Assembly: GCA_963724645.1 (NCBI GenBank)
Contig: CAVRVJ010000003.1
Coordinates: forward strand, 496,001-560,000
Reading direction: 5' to 3'
Source: CAVXSP01 sp963724645
Lineage (GTDB): Bacteria > Acidobacteriota > Vicinamibacteria > Vicinamibacterales > SCN-69-37
DNA: 64,000 nucleotides
The notes below the pieces were generated by a model. The model saw only the letters and a program-made list of their open reading frames with translations. It had not been told where the DNA came from and did no database searches. Both the position numbers and the translations under genes were made by a program. This document shows, one piece after another, positions 50,107 through 59,239 of this stretch. Each line of letters begins with the position of its first letter. Position 1 is the first letter of the stretch.

Positions 50107-51477
50107 GGCGGCGGACCCGTCTGTTGATCGTGCCCGCGGTGGTGCTGCTTGTTCCGGCGCTGTCGATGCGTTCGAGCGCTCAGCGACCGGCCTCGGCGGT
50201 GCCCGGCGCAGCGCTCCTGCAGGCGGGCGAGACGCTGCGGCAAGTCGTCGAACTGGACGTGAACGGACTGAAAGTGCTCGTGAAGCGCCGCGAAGGCAGT
50301 CAGACCGTGGCGGCGGCGCTCTTCATTCGCGGCGGCTCACGGAACGTGACCCCGGAGAACGCGGGCATCGAGTCGCTGATGCTCGACATGGCCACCGAGG
50401 CGACCGCGAGCTTTCCACGCGAGCGCCTGCGCCGCGAACTGGCGCGCACCGGCACGGTGATCAACTCCGGTGTCAATCGCGACTATTCCGGGCTGACGCT
50501 TGGCAGCACGCGCCAGTATTTCGATCGGGCGTGGGAAATCTTCACCGACGCGTCGCTGCATCCGGGCTTCGCGGCCGATGACTTCGAGCGCGTCAAGAAG
50601 CAGGAACTGATCGGCCTGAGCGACGACGAGGACACGCCCGATTCATACCTGCAGCTCCTGGCCTCGCGGCAGAACTATGCGGTCCACCCCTACCTCAACA
50701 GCCCGCACGGCACGACCGAATCCATGAGCCGCTTGACGCTCGACGACCTCAAGAAATACCACCAGCAGGTGATGCAGACATCGCGGCTGCTGCTCGTCGT
50801 GGTGGGCGACATCGATCCGAAGGTGCTGCAACCGAAAGTCGCGGCGTCGTTCGGAAAGCTGCCGCGCGGCGACTACAAGCCCGCCGCCGATCCCGCAGCT
50901 CTCCTATTCGGCGCCGAAGGTCACCGTCACTGCCCGCGACCTGCCGACCAACTACGTTCAGGGCGTGTACGCGGCGCCATCGCTGACCTCGCCCGACATC
51001 TACGCCATGCGGGTGGCGACAACGATCGTGCGCGAGCGGATATTCAATGAAATCCGCGTCAAACGCAGTCTGTCGTACGCGCCGGACGCCTTCCTGGGCA
51101 GCCAGGCGGCGAACACGGGCGGCATCTACTTCACCGCCGTGGACGCGAACCAGACCGCGCAGGTGATGCTGGGGGAGATCGCCCGCCTGCAGAGCGAGCT
51201 GACCAGCCCCGACGAGATCAAGGCGGTCGCGCAGCAGTTCCTGACGACCTACTACATGGGCCAGGAGACGAACGCCGCGCAAACCGGCGAACTGGCCGAG
51301 TACGAGCTGATCGGCGGTGGTTGGCGCAATGCCGGCGACGTCCTGGGACGGCTGCGAGCCGTGACCCCCGAGGACGTTCGCCGCGTGGCCAACACCTACA
51401 TGCGCAATCTGCAGTTCGTCGTGCTCGGAAACCCCAGGAACATCGACAAGGCGGTCTTTACGAAGAACCCGACGTAG
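50103..51477 (+). CDS. M16 peptidase-like protein, non-catalytic partner (one frameshift)
   Basis: The protein of about 457 aa has a signal peptide (LLIVPAVVLLVPALSMRSSA). The M16 fold is clear (VKRREGSQTVAAALFIRGGS, QVMQTSRLLLVVVGDIDPKV), but the zinc-motif position reads ENAGIESLMLDMATEAT, without HXXEH. It therefore likely serves as the substrate-binding half of a dimer with the upstream product. The C-terminal half has FNEIRVKRSLSYAPDAFLGS. One frame change near 50905 joins the two readings (SYSAPKVTVTARDLPTNYVQ). Translation is coupled to the upstream gene. Confidence 0.86.
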
Positions 51478-51495
51478 GGGAACTTCGCCGTCCCA

Positions 51496-52159
51496 TCAGG
51501 GCTTCGGCTCCGGAACGATCCGGATATACGGCCGTGGCGACTTCCACCCCTGCGGGTACACCTTCTTCGCCTCGTCGTCGGACACGGAGCCCGCGATGAT
51601 CACATCCTCGCCCTGTTTCCAGTTTACCGGCGTGGAGACTTTGTGCTTGGCGGTCAGCTGAAGTGAATCGATGACCCGCAGCACCTCGTCGAAATTGCGT
51701 CCGGTGGTCATCGGATAGACGATGACCAGCTTGATCCGCTTGTCCGGGCCGATCACGAAGACGTTCCGAACGGTCTGATTGTCGACGGCGGTCCGGCCAT
51801 CGCAGGATCCTTGGACCGTCGACGGCAGCATGCCCCAGGCCTTGGAAATACTGCAGATCGGTGTCGCCAATCAGCGGATAGTTCGGAGCGACGCCCTGAG
51901 TCTCCTTGATGTCGGTGGCCCACTTGGAGTGATTGGCCACTGGATCAACGCTCAGGCCGATGATCTTGACGTGTCGCTTGTCGAACTCAGGCTTGAGTTT
52001 GGCCATGTAGCCGAGCTCGGTCGTGCAAACCGGCGTGAAGTCCTTGGGGTGCGAAAAGAGCACGCCCCAGGAGTCACCCAGCCATTCGTGAAAACGAATG
52101 CGGCCCTCGGTGGTGTCCGCTTCAAAGTCCGGGGCCACGTCGCCAATGGAAAGTGCCAT
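51496..52159 (-). CDS. 1-Cys type peroxiredoxin (one frameshift)
   Basis: This thiol peroxidase of the Prx6 group detoxifies peroxides. The active site is FSHPKDFTPVCTTELGYMAK with the peroxidatic Cys, and the group-specific C-terminal domain reads STPVNWKQGEDVIIAGSVSD and ends PRPYIRIVPEPKP. No resolving Cys is evident. The frame breaks near 51850, between DTDLQYFQ and AWGMLPSTVQG. It lies downstream of ftsH on the same strand. Confidence 0.9.
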
Positions 52160-52246
52160 TCCTCTGCCTCCTCAACGATCGGTGATCGAAGTCGAAGTAG
52201 ATAGGAATACCGCAAAACGGGGCCAGATTGAAAGAGGCTCCCTCTG

Positions 52247-54058
52247 TCAGGCGTGGGCCTTCATGATGCGCAACAGCTCGTCCCGATCGACGGTGCCCTT
52301 GTCGAGAAGTGTGGAGGCGACGGCGTCGAGCGCCGCACGGCGGATGGTCAGCTCCTGACACGCGCGCTCGAAGGCCCGTGACAGCAGAGCATCGACCTCG
52401 GATTCGATCCGGACCGTGACCTGCTCGCTCATCGCGGCGTCCCGGTCGGAGGACCGGTCGCGAACCTCGCGACGCGGAAAGGACACCGGGCCGACGGCAG
52501 CCGACATGCCGAACTCGCAGACCATGCGGCGCGCCAGATCCGTCGCCCGCTCGAGGTCGTTGCTGGCGCCGGTCGACAGCTTGCCGAACACCACCTGCTC
52601 CGCCGCGCGCCCGCCCAGCAGAACGGCCAGGCGATCCATCAGCTCGTCTTCCTGCAACAGATGGCGATCTTCCGGAGTCTGCTGCATGTAGCCGAGCGCG
52701 GCCAGTCCGCGCGGGACGATCGAGACCTTTCTCACCGGATCCGCCGTGGGCGCCAGTTCCGCGATGAGGGCGTGGCCGCCTTCGTGATAGGCGACGATCG
52801 TGCGCTCTTTCTCGCTCGTGAGTCGTCCCTTGCGCTCGAGTCCAGCGACGACCCGATCGATCGCCGAGTCGAGCTCGAACATGCCAACGGCCGACTTGTC
52901 GGAGCGGGCCGCCAGCAAGGCGGCCTCGTTCAGGACGTTCTCGAGGTCGGCACCCGCCATTCCTGCGGTCCGGCGGGCAATCTTCGACAGATCGGCGTCC
53001 GCCGCGAGCGCAAGTTTGCGCGCATGCACGCGGAGGATCGCTTCGCGCCCCAGACCGTCCGGGCGATCGACCAGCACCTGGCGATCGAACCGGCCAGGCC
53101 GCAACAGGGCGGCGTCCAGGGTGTCGGCGCGGTTCGTCGCAGCCAGCACGATCAAGCCGTCGCGCGGGGCAAAACCGTCCATCTCGACGAGCAGTTGATT
53201 CAGGGTGTGCTCGCGCTCGTCGTTGGCGCCGCCACCCGATCCTCCGGTGCGGCTCTTGCCAATGGCATCCAGCTCATCGATGAACAGAATCGCGGGAGCC
53301 TTCGACTTCGCCTGGGCAAAGAGCTTGCGCACCCGCTGCGCGCCGACACCCACGAAGACCTCGACGAAATCGGATCCGCTGACCGGAAAGAACGGCACGT
53401 TCGCTTCCCCCGCCACTGCTCGGGCGAGCAGCGTCTTGCCAGTGCCGGGCGGCCCGACGAGCAACACGCCTTTCGGCGTCCGGGCGCCAAGCGCGGCGAA
53501 TCGCGACGGTTCGCGCAGAAACTTGACGATTTCCTCCAGCTCCTCCCTGGCCTCGTCGACGCCGGCAACGTCCTGGAACCGCGTCGTGGACCTTGCGCTC
53601 GCGTCGCGCAGCTTCGCGCGACCGAGCCCAAGAAAGCCGCGGGCCGGACCCGCCTTGCTCAACCGAAACGCCAGAAAGCCGATGAACCCGGCGCCGGCGA
53701 GCACGAATGCGATGGGCGTGATGGCAGTCGCCCACCCGTCCGTGTTCCGGTACTGCACATGATGCGCGTCAAGAAGCGGCAGCAGGCTCGCGTCCGTGCC
53801 GACTGGAACCGTGCTCCAGAGCGCCGGCGCGCCCGCTGCACGCGCGGCCGCCGTCGGCACGCCTTCGAGCTTGTCGCCGGTAAATCGAACCTCGGACACG
53901 TCGCCAGCCGCAACGTGCGCCTTGAACTGACTGTACGGAAGATCGGTCGTGCCGGCACAGCCAGAGAGGGCGAAGAGCGCGAGGATCGGAAGGAGGCGAA
54001 GAATGGAAATGACCCGGGGCGCGGATGCCGCGCACCCGATCGGACGATGGTGTTTCAT
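52247..54058 (-). CDS. ftsH: FtsH-type membrane AAA+ zinc protease with a lipobox-like N-terminus
   Basis: The protein of about 603 aa has a first hydrophobic segment ILRLLPILALFALSGCAGTT, a short periplasmic domain (LPYSQFKAHVAAGDVSEVRF) and a second membrane helix (ITPIAFVLAGAGFIGFLAF). The AAA module has Walker A VGPPGTGKTLLARAVAGEA, Walker B AILFIDELDAIGKSR and an SRH ending LLRPGRFDRQVLVDRP. The protease zinc site is VAYHEGGHALIAEL. LSGC is a lipobox, unusual for FtsH. I use the ATG at 54058; a TTG at 54085 would add nine residues. No frameshift is seen. It may be an accessory paralogue rather than the main FtsH. Confidence 0.9.
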   Translation of the reverse strand: MKHHRPIGCAASAPRVISILRLLPILALFALSGCAGTTDLPYSQFKAHVAAGDVSEVRFTGDKLEGVPTAAARAAGAPALWSTVPVGTDASLLPLLDAHHVQYRNTDGWATAITPIAFVLAGAGFIGFLAFRLSKAGPARGFLGLGRAKLRDASARSTTRFQDVAGVDEAREELEEIVKFLREPSRFAALGARTPKGVLLVGPPGTGKTLLARAVAGEANVPFFPVSGSDFVEVFVGVGAQRVRKLFAQAKSKAPAILFIDELDAIGKSRTGGSGGGANDEREHTLNQLLVEMDGFAPRDGLIVLAATNRADTLDAALLRPGRFDRQVLVDRPDGLGREAILRVHARKLALAADADLSKIARRTAGMAGADLENVLNEAALLAARSDKSAVGMFELDSAIDRVVAGLERKGRLTSEKERTIVAYHEGGHALIAELAPTADPVRKVSIVPRGLAALGYMQQTPEDRHLLQEDELMDRLAVLLGGRAAEQVVFGKLSTGASNDLERATDLARRMVCEFGMSAAVGPVSFPRREVRDRSSDRDAAMSEQVTVRIESEVDALLSRAFERACQELTIRRAALDAVASTLLDKGTVDRDELLRIMKAHA

Positions 54059-54257
54059 GACCGGTCGAACAGCTTTCGAAAACAAGGACGGGACGGCGGG
54101 CGAAACGTGTCGACTGCCTGTTTAAGGGTAAACAACGAAAGCTTCGAAGGCAAGGCACAATCGGGTGGAGACCCGAGAAACGCCCGGGGAAACCGCGGCC
54201 TTGACCAGTCCTGATACACCTGCTTCGACACGACGACAGCCGTAAGAGCGCTGCATC

Positions 54258-54884
54258 TCAGAATTGCCGAAACGTGAGATTCAACCGGCCCTCGAAGCCG
54301 ACGCCCGGCGGTGCGCTCCCGGGCACGATCCGGGAGACGCCGTGGTACCGAAGTCGAGCCGCACCGCCGAACACGAAGGCATCCCCGGACTCGAGCAGGA
54401 TGGGCAGCACCGGTTCTCTTCGGCGCAGCCCGCCGAACAGGAACCGGCCGGTGTCGCCGATTGAAATCGAAATGACCGGCGCGCCGGATGCGATTGATTC
54501 CTGGCTTTCGTCCTTATCCTGGTGGAGTCCCATGCGGCTGCCTGCGGAGTACCAGTTCACGATGCAGAGATCAGGCGACACCGCGAAACCGGCTTCCGCG
54601 GCAATTCCAGCGGCCAGGCTTGCCCATTCCTGCGGAAGCGGCGGCGGCGGACGGCCATCGATATCCGCCCGGCGCTCTTCATAGGCGTAAGTCAGCGCGT
54701 TCCAATGGCGGCCAAGGCACAGCATGCGAACGCTCATTGGATGTCCACCGCGTACCATCGGGGTGTAGAAACCCGCGGCGGCCCTGCCCAACTCGAGGCA
54801 CTGCCCTGCCAGCGCCCGTTGCTGGTCGTGAGACAGGTAGCGCGGGAAATGGAAAGCACCTGGCGCGATCGCCATCGTCGGCAT
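54258..54884 (-). CDS. alkB: AlkB-type 2-oxoglutarate/Fe(II) dioxygenase
   Basis: The 208-aa protein removes alkyl groups from damaged DNA bases by oxidative demethylation. Fe(II) ligands are in GLHQDKDESQ (HxD) and RLRYHGVSRIVPG (distal His), and the 2-oxoglutarate-binding Arg residues are in GRLNLTFRQF. NWYSAGSRMGLHQDKDE is characteristic. Its ATG follows the histidine kinase stop after 3 bp, so it is the third gene of a two-component operon. Confidence 0.9.
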   Translation of the reverse strand: MPTMAIAPGAFHFPRYLSHDQQRALAGQCLELGRAAAGFYTPMVRGGHPMSVRMLCLGRHWNALTYAYEERRADIDGRPPPPLPQEWASLAAGIAAEAGFAVSPDLCIVNWYSAGSRMGLHQDKDESQESIASGAPVISISIGDTGRFLFGGLRRREPVLPILLESGDAFVFGGAARLRYHGVSRIVPGSAPPGVGFEGRLNLTFRQF

Positions 54885-54887
54885 TCA

Positions 54888-56402
54888 TCACGCCCTTGGC
54901 AGCCAGATCTCAAATCGGGCGCCGCCAGTCGGCGCATTGCAGGCCGCGATCGTGCCGCCGTGCCGTTCGACGATGGCGCGGACGATGGAAAGACCGAGTC
55001 CACTGCCCGACGGCAAAGTCGTGCCTGTCCGCGATACGTCGACCTTGTAGAAGCGATCGAACACCCTCGGCAGATGCTCAGGAGGAATGCCGGGGCCTGT
55101 GTCTTCCACGGCCAGCATGACGCCGTCATCCTTGTGCATCGCCGACACGACAATGCGCCCGCCCGCCGGAGTATGTCGCGTTGCGTTGGAGACGAGATTC
55201 TGCACGGCCTGCTCCAGACGGTTGGGATCGCCGCGTATCGTGAGCCCCTGCGCCGGCTGAATCGTCTCGAGCGTAATGCGCTTCTGATCGAGCACCTGTT
55301 CGTGCCGGTGCCGCAACCGCTCGAACAGTTGGTCGATAGAGACGTCCTCGACGGTCAGCGTCCCGCCCCCGCCTTCCAGCCGGGCGACGTCGAGAAGATC
55401 TCCGACGATGTGCTCCAGTCGATCCGTCTCCTCGCTGACGATCCTCAAATAGCGCGCGCGGGATTGCTCATCGAGCGGCATCTCGGGCATCGAGAGCGTC
55501 TCGACGTAGCCGCGAATCGCGGCGAGGGGCGTCGTCAGCTCATGCGAGACGTCGGCGACCAGTTGGCGGCGCGTGCGGCCGACCGCCTCGAGGGCCTGCG
55601 TCCGCTGCTCGAGCTGCCCCGCCATTTCGTTGAATGCGTGCGCGAGCGCAGTGACCTCGTCACCGCCTGTCTCCGGAGCCCTGACCCCCACTTCTCCGGT
55701 ACCGACAGCGCGTGCCGACTCCTGCAGCGCCTGCAGCCGTCGATGGGTAGGTCGGAAGACGAGGAGCGCTCCAGTTGCAGTGCCGGCCACCAGCAAACCG
55801 AGGGCGACGATCAGAAGCTCGGGCCCCAGGTTCTGCATGGCGACTGACAACGGAGGCGGATCGACTGGCACGGCCACGACACCGACGTCCTGCCCGGCCA
55901 CGGTGACCGTGGCAAAATCGTAACTGACGCCGCGATCCGGGGGACCGCCCGGGCCCCGGGGCCTGTCCGCGCGGCCAAAGCCCACATCCGGTGTCCGCGG
56001 GTCGCGGCGTCCGAAGCCGCGCCGGCCGAATCCAGGTGGACTGCTTTCGCCGAACAATCTGGCCCAGGCCGCCCGTTCGATCTGGGGCGGCGGCTGCACG
56101 CGACGACTGACGACCGCGCGTCCGTCGCGCATGACGACTGCAAACGATCGAAACGCGCTCGTGAAACGGGAGTTGATGTACTCGTCGATGTTCACGTCGG
56201 GATGGGCTGACAGCTCACGCGAGAGATCCGATGCCACGCTGGAAGCGAGCTCTGTCGCCGATCGACCCGGCCACGTGGCCGCGATGCGTCCCGTCAACCA
56301 AAGGAAAACCAGCACCTGTGCCGCGAGCAACACGGCAAGGAGCGCGACGAATCCGAGGGCGATTCGCCAGTACAAACTCCGATACCAGACAGGACCAGGC
56401 AT
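54888..56402 (-). CDS. sensor histidine kinase
   Basis: The 504-aa membrane kinase has helix 1 at about 11-35 (IALGFVALLAVLLAAQVLVF), a periplasmic sensor with a Gly/Arg-rich tract (GFGRRGFGRRDPRTPDVGFG), helix 2 near 195-215 (ELLIVALGLLVAGTATGALL) and a HAMP linker. The phosphoacceptor His is in ADVSHELTTPLAAIRGYVE. The ATPase domain has NLVSNATRHTP (N box), VEDTGPGIPPEHLPRVFDRF (G1/F boxes) and GSGLGLSIVRAIVERHGG (G2). No frameshift is seen. The response regulator is upstream across a repeat-filled 186-bp gap, and alkB is downstream. Confidence 0.93.
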   Translation of the reverse strand: MPGPVWYRSLYWRIALGFVALLAVLLAAQVLVFLWLTGRIAATWPGRSATELASSVASDLSRELSAHPDVNIDEYINSRFTSAFRSFAVVMRDGRAVVSRRVQPPPQIERAAWARLFGESSPPGFGRRGFGRRDPRTPDVGFGRADRPRGPGGPPDRGVSYDFATVTVAGQDVGVVAVPVDPPPLSVAMQNLGPELLIVALGLLVAGTATGALLVFRPTHRRLQALQESARAVGTGEVGVRAPETGGDEVTALAHAFNEMAGQLEQRTQALEAVGRTRRQLVADVSHELTTPLAAIRGYVETLSMPEMPLDEQSRARYLRIVSEETDRLEHIVGDLLDVARLEGGGGTLTVEDVSIDQLFERLRHRHEQVLDQKRITLETIQPAQGLTIRGDPNRLEQAVQNLVSNATRHTPAGGRIVVSAMHKDDGVMLAVEDTGPGIPPEHLPRVFDRFYKVDVSRTGTTLPSGSGLGLSIVRAIVERHGGTIAACNAPTGGARFEIWLPRA

Positions 56403-56410
56403 TACTTATT

Positions 56411-56578
56411 CGGGGGGCTTCGCCCCGCCGAACCCCCCATCGCCGTCGCTCGCGGGGCCCCTCGTTCCCCGCTCCGCTCCGGCGCGCTCACTCCCTTCGC
56501 TCGTTCGCGGGCCCTTCATGCTTCGGGGGCTTCGCCCCGCCCCCATCGCCGTCGCTCGCGGGGCGCGCTCCGGCAAGT
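56411..56578. repeat. GC-rich hairpin repeat between response regulator and kinase
   Basis: Two GGGGGCTTCGCCCC hairpins (from 56411 and 56525) are each followed by a C-run and ATCGCCGTCGCTCGCGGGG. The design matches the tandem repeat at 8938-9140, including its position a few bases before a start codon on the minus strand (here the kinase gene). It probably belongs to a dispersed intergenic repeat family. Confidence 0.75.
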
Positions 56579-56588
56579 TGACCCCAGG

Positions 56589-57349
56589 TTACTCCTTCGA
56601 GTCCGTGAACTTGTAGCCGGTGCCCCAGACAGTGAGGATGAGCTCAGGCTGCCGGGTATCGGATCTCAATCTTCTGCCGAAGCCGCTTGACCAGCGTGTC
56701 CACGCTCCGGCCGGTCACGTGCGTTTCGTTCGTCCAGACGCGTTCGAGAATCCGCTCGCGGCTGAACACGATCCCGGGATTTGCCGCCAGGAGGTGGAGG
56801 ACATCGAACTCGTGTGGCGTCAGATCGAGCACCCGGCCGTCGAGCATCGCCTGCCGTCTGGCCGGATCGATTCGGAGCGCACCGGCCGTCACGACGTCGG
56901 TCGCACTCGTCGCTGCGGCGGCCTGCGAGGCGCGGGGCCGGCGCAACAACGCGCGCACGCGCGCCACCAGTTCCCGGACGCCAAACGGCTTGGTCAGGTA
57001 GTCGTCGGCTCCACTTTCGAGACCGAGCACCTTGTCCGTTTCGTCCCGCCGAGCGGTGAGCATGAGAATCGGCGTGTCCGCGTTGACGGGCTCGCGCCGG
57101 ATCGCGCGGCAGACCGACAGGCCGTCGATCCGCGGCAGCATGAGATCGAGGACACACAGATCGAACGGCCGGCTGCGGATCGAGCCGAACGGCTTCCTCG
57201 CCGTCTCTTGCCTCAACGACTTCCAGGCCCTCGAGGCCCAGGTGCAGAACAACCAGCTCCCGAATGTGCGGTTCGTCTTCGACGACGAGAACGCGCCGAT
57301 CGGCGGGTGGGGCAGAGGGATGGAGGTCGGCGCTCAAGCGTAGGTCCAC
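56589..57349 (-). CDS. OmpR-family response regulator (two frameshifts)
   Basis: The receiver domain has RRVLVVEDEPHIRELVVLHL, the phosphorylated Asp in FDLCVLDLMLPRIDGLSV, and the Lys in DDYLTKPFGVRELVARVRAL. The winged-helix DNA-binding domain reads LDLTPHEFDVLHLLAANPGI and RSVDTLVKRLRQKIEI. It then needs a frame change near 56650 to finish LTVWGTGYKFTDSKE at 56589. Another change near 57200 lies in the alpha-2 region. The GTG at 57349 is a tentative start. It is cotranscribed with the kinase. Confidence 0.87.
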
Positions 57350-57393
57350 TTTATCTGTTTACTGCCCAAGGCACTGGTGCGTTCCGCGGCTTT

Positions 57394-57411
57394 GTGACAG
57401 AGGTGTGTCAC
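57394..57411. promoter_or_regulatory. inverted repeat GTGACA-N6-TGTCAC, possible operator
   Basis: A perfect 6-bp dyad with 6-bp spacer lies about 45 bp upstream of the response-regulator start on the minus strand. The spacing suits a dimeric helix-turn-helix regulator. The dyad form is not typical of OmpR-family proteins, so it may belong to another regulator. Confidence 0.35.
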
Positions 57412-57557
57412 GCCGGTGAGTCGCTCGTGACGAGCGGCCAGACGATGAACAAGACCCACTCGTTTGCCGTATGCACGTGTAGTTGGCCTTCCACATTCGC
57501 CCCACCACGCGGCCCACCGCTCGCTGTCAACCCAGTTAGATCCTCGCGACACAGGAA

Positions 57558-57580
57558 GGGGCGGACCGGCAGTCCGCCCT
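57558..57580. promoter_or_regulatory. strong hairpin in the GDSL gene leader
   Basis: GGGCGGAC and GTCCGCCC flank a 5-base CGGCA loop, extended by one G-T pair. There is no T-tract on the plus strand, so a simple intrinsic terminator is unlikely. It may be a leader structure about 160 bp upstream of the hydrolase start. Confidence 0.4.
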
Positions 57581-57740
57581 CCCTCTCAACGCGCCGGTTC
57601 ACGACGGCCGTTCGGCATCACGCGTTTTCGGGCATTGGAGCACAGAGGCGCGACCGGGACAACGGGACAACTGGGCCTTGCGAAAACGGCGACCGGAGCC
57701 CTAGACTTCACCTGTCTTCCATACTGACAGGACGGATCTC

Positions 57741-59129
57741 ATGCGGCGACGACACGTATTAATCGTCGGGCTCTCAATCGCTCTTTGCGCGCCGTTCGGC
57801 CTGCTTGTCCGGGTGGCGAACGCCGCGGACGAACACTGGGTGGCCACCTGGGCGGCGGCACCTCAACAGCCAGCGACGGGACGAGGCGGCCGAGGCGGGC
57901 CGGCGCCGAACCCCGGAGCGCCGACACCCGCGACAGCGCCTGCGGGCGCGGCAGCCGCAGCGCCATCGGCAGCGCCCGCGGCTGCGGCTGCGCCAGCCAC
58001 AACCGTCAACGCGCCTCCGAATACCGGCTACAACAACCAGACGCTGCGGATGTTCGTTCGCACGAGCATTGGCGGGCTCCGCGCCCGCGTGCACCTGTCG
58101 AACGCCTTCGGGACCACGGCGGTCACGATCGGTGCGGCGCACCTGGCGCTTCATACGTCCACACGGTTGTCGACGACCGGCAGCGTCCTGACAATCTCTG
58201 ACAACGCGACGGACTCGGCGATCGTGCCGACATCGGATCGGACGCTGATGTTTGGCGGAAAGCCATCGATCAAAATTCCTCCCGGCGCAAGCGTCCTGAG
58301 CGATCCCGTCGATTTCGTGGTCCCCGCTCTGGGCGATCTCGCGATCAGCGTCTACGTGCCCGGCGAGACCGGACCGGCGACGCGGCACTCGATGGCGCTG
58401 CGAACAGCCTATGTCGCCGCCGGTGACGCGACGGGGGCGACCGAACTTCCAGACGCCACGACATCGACCGCGTGGATGTTCATCTCCGGCGTGGATGTGC
58501 TGGCGCCAGAGACGTCCGCGGCGATCGTCGCGTTCGGCGATTCCATCACCGACGGCGCCACGTCCACACCCGGCACGAATCGAAGCTGGCCGAGCGTGCT
58601 GGCCGAGCGCCTCCAGGCCAACACCGCCACCAGGGATCTGGCCGTGGTGAATCTCGGAATCTCGGGGAACCGCGTCCTCAGCGACGGCGCCGGCGTCAGC
58701 GCGCTTGCTCGATTCGATCGCGACGTGCTGAGCCAGGGCGGCGCGCGCTGGCTCATGATTCTCGAGGGCATCAACGACATCAACGGCCGCGCCCAGAATC
58801 CCATCACCGCCGATGACCTGATCGTGGCGATGAAACAGATGATCGAGCGCGCGCATACGCATGGCATCAAGGTTATCGGGTGCACGCTCACGCCGGCGGG
58901 CGCCGGAACCGGTCCAGGGGAAGAAATGCGCGCCGCGGTCAACGACTTCATTCGAAAGGGCGGGGCGTTTGACGCCGTCGTGGACTTCGAGGCCGCCGTG
59001 CGGGATCCAGACAGCGCCGCGCCGCAGTTCAAACCCGCTTTCAATAACGGCGACCGGCTGCATCCAAACGACGCGGGGTACAAGGCGATGGCCGACGCGA
59101 TCGACCTTTCCGTCTTCGCGAGGAAATAG
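57741..59129 (+). CDS. secreted GDSL/SGNH-family hydrolase
   Basis: The intact 462-aa protein has a signal peptide (VLIVGLSIALCAPFGLLVRV) and a low-complexity Pro/Ala linker at about 40-95. The hydrolase blocks are block I VAFGDSITDGATST (Ser nucleophile), block II LGISGNRVL (Gly), block III EGINDI (Asn) and block V DRLHPNDAGYKAM (Asp/His). Such enzymes hydrolyse esters of lipids or acetylated sugars. The N-terminal 200 residues form an extra beta-rich domain. It is convergent with the sulfatase; a palindromic element lies just after the stop. Confidence 0.9.
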   Translation: MRRRHVLIVGLSIALCAPFGLLVRVANAADEHWVATWAAAPQQPATGRGGRGGPAPNPGAPTPATAPAGAAAAAPSAAPAAAAAPATTVNAPPNTGYNNQTLRMFVRTSIGGLRARVHLSNAFGTTAVTIGAAHLALHTSTRLSTTGSVLTISDNATDSAIVPTSDRTLMFGGKPSIKIPPGASVLSDPVDFVVPALGDLAISVYVPGETGPATRHSMALRTAYVAAGDATGATELPDATTSTAWMFISGVDVLAPETSAAIVAFGDSITDGATSTPGTNRSWPSVLAERLQANTATRDLAVVNLGISGNRVLSDGAGVSALARFDRDVLSQGGARWLMILEGINDINGRAQNPITADDLIVAMKQMIERAHTHGIKVIGCTLTPAGAGTGPGEEMRAAVNDFIRKGGAFDAVVDFEAAVRDPDSAAPQFKPAFNNGDRLHPNDAGYKAMADAIDLSVFARK

Positions 59130-59147
59130 GCGCCGAGCGCCTTGGCC

Positions 59148-59239
59148 TATACGGGAAGTCGCTTGACTTGACGTGGTAGTCTGCGCCCGCGCCTCTCGCG
59201 GGCGCGCCTCGATACCACGTCAAGTGCTTTCCGGGATTA
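59148..59239. repeat. TA-ended palindromic element, copy 1 (MITE-like)
   Basis: Left end TATACGGGAAGTC leads into CTTGACTTGACGTGGTA; the right end is TACCACGTCAAGTG then CTTTCCGGGATTA. The centre is a GCGCCCGCG / CGCGGGCGCG hairpin. The last three bases are the stop codon of the minus-strand sulfatase gene. The element fills the gap between convergent genes. A second copy is at 61088-61183. Confidence 0.85.

Larger units (their letters stand above)
57350..57740. other. divergent intergenic region without a gene
   Basis: I see no credible coding frame in these 391 bp. The region separates the response regulator (minus) from the GDSL hydrolase (plus) and should hold both promoters. It contains an inverted repeat at 57394-57411 and a strong hairpin at 57558-57580. 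Confidence 0.6.

Noticed and set aside
52661..54214. 517-codon plus-strand frame opposite ftsH
   Set aside because: Antisense shadow of an intact AAA+ protease.
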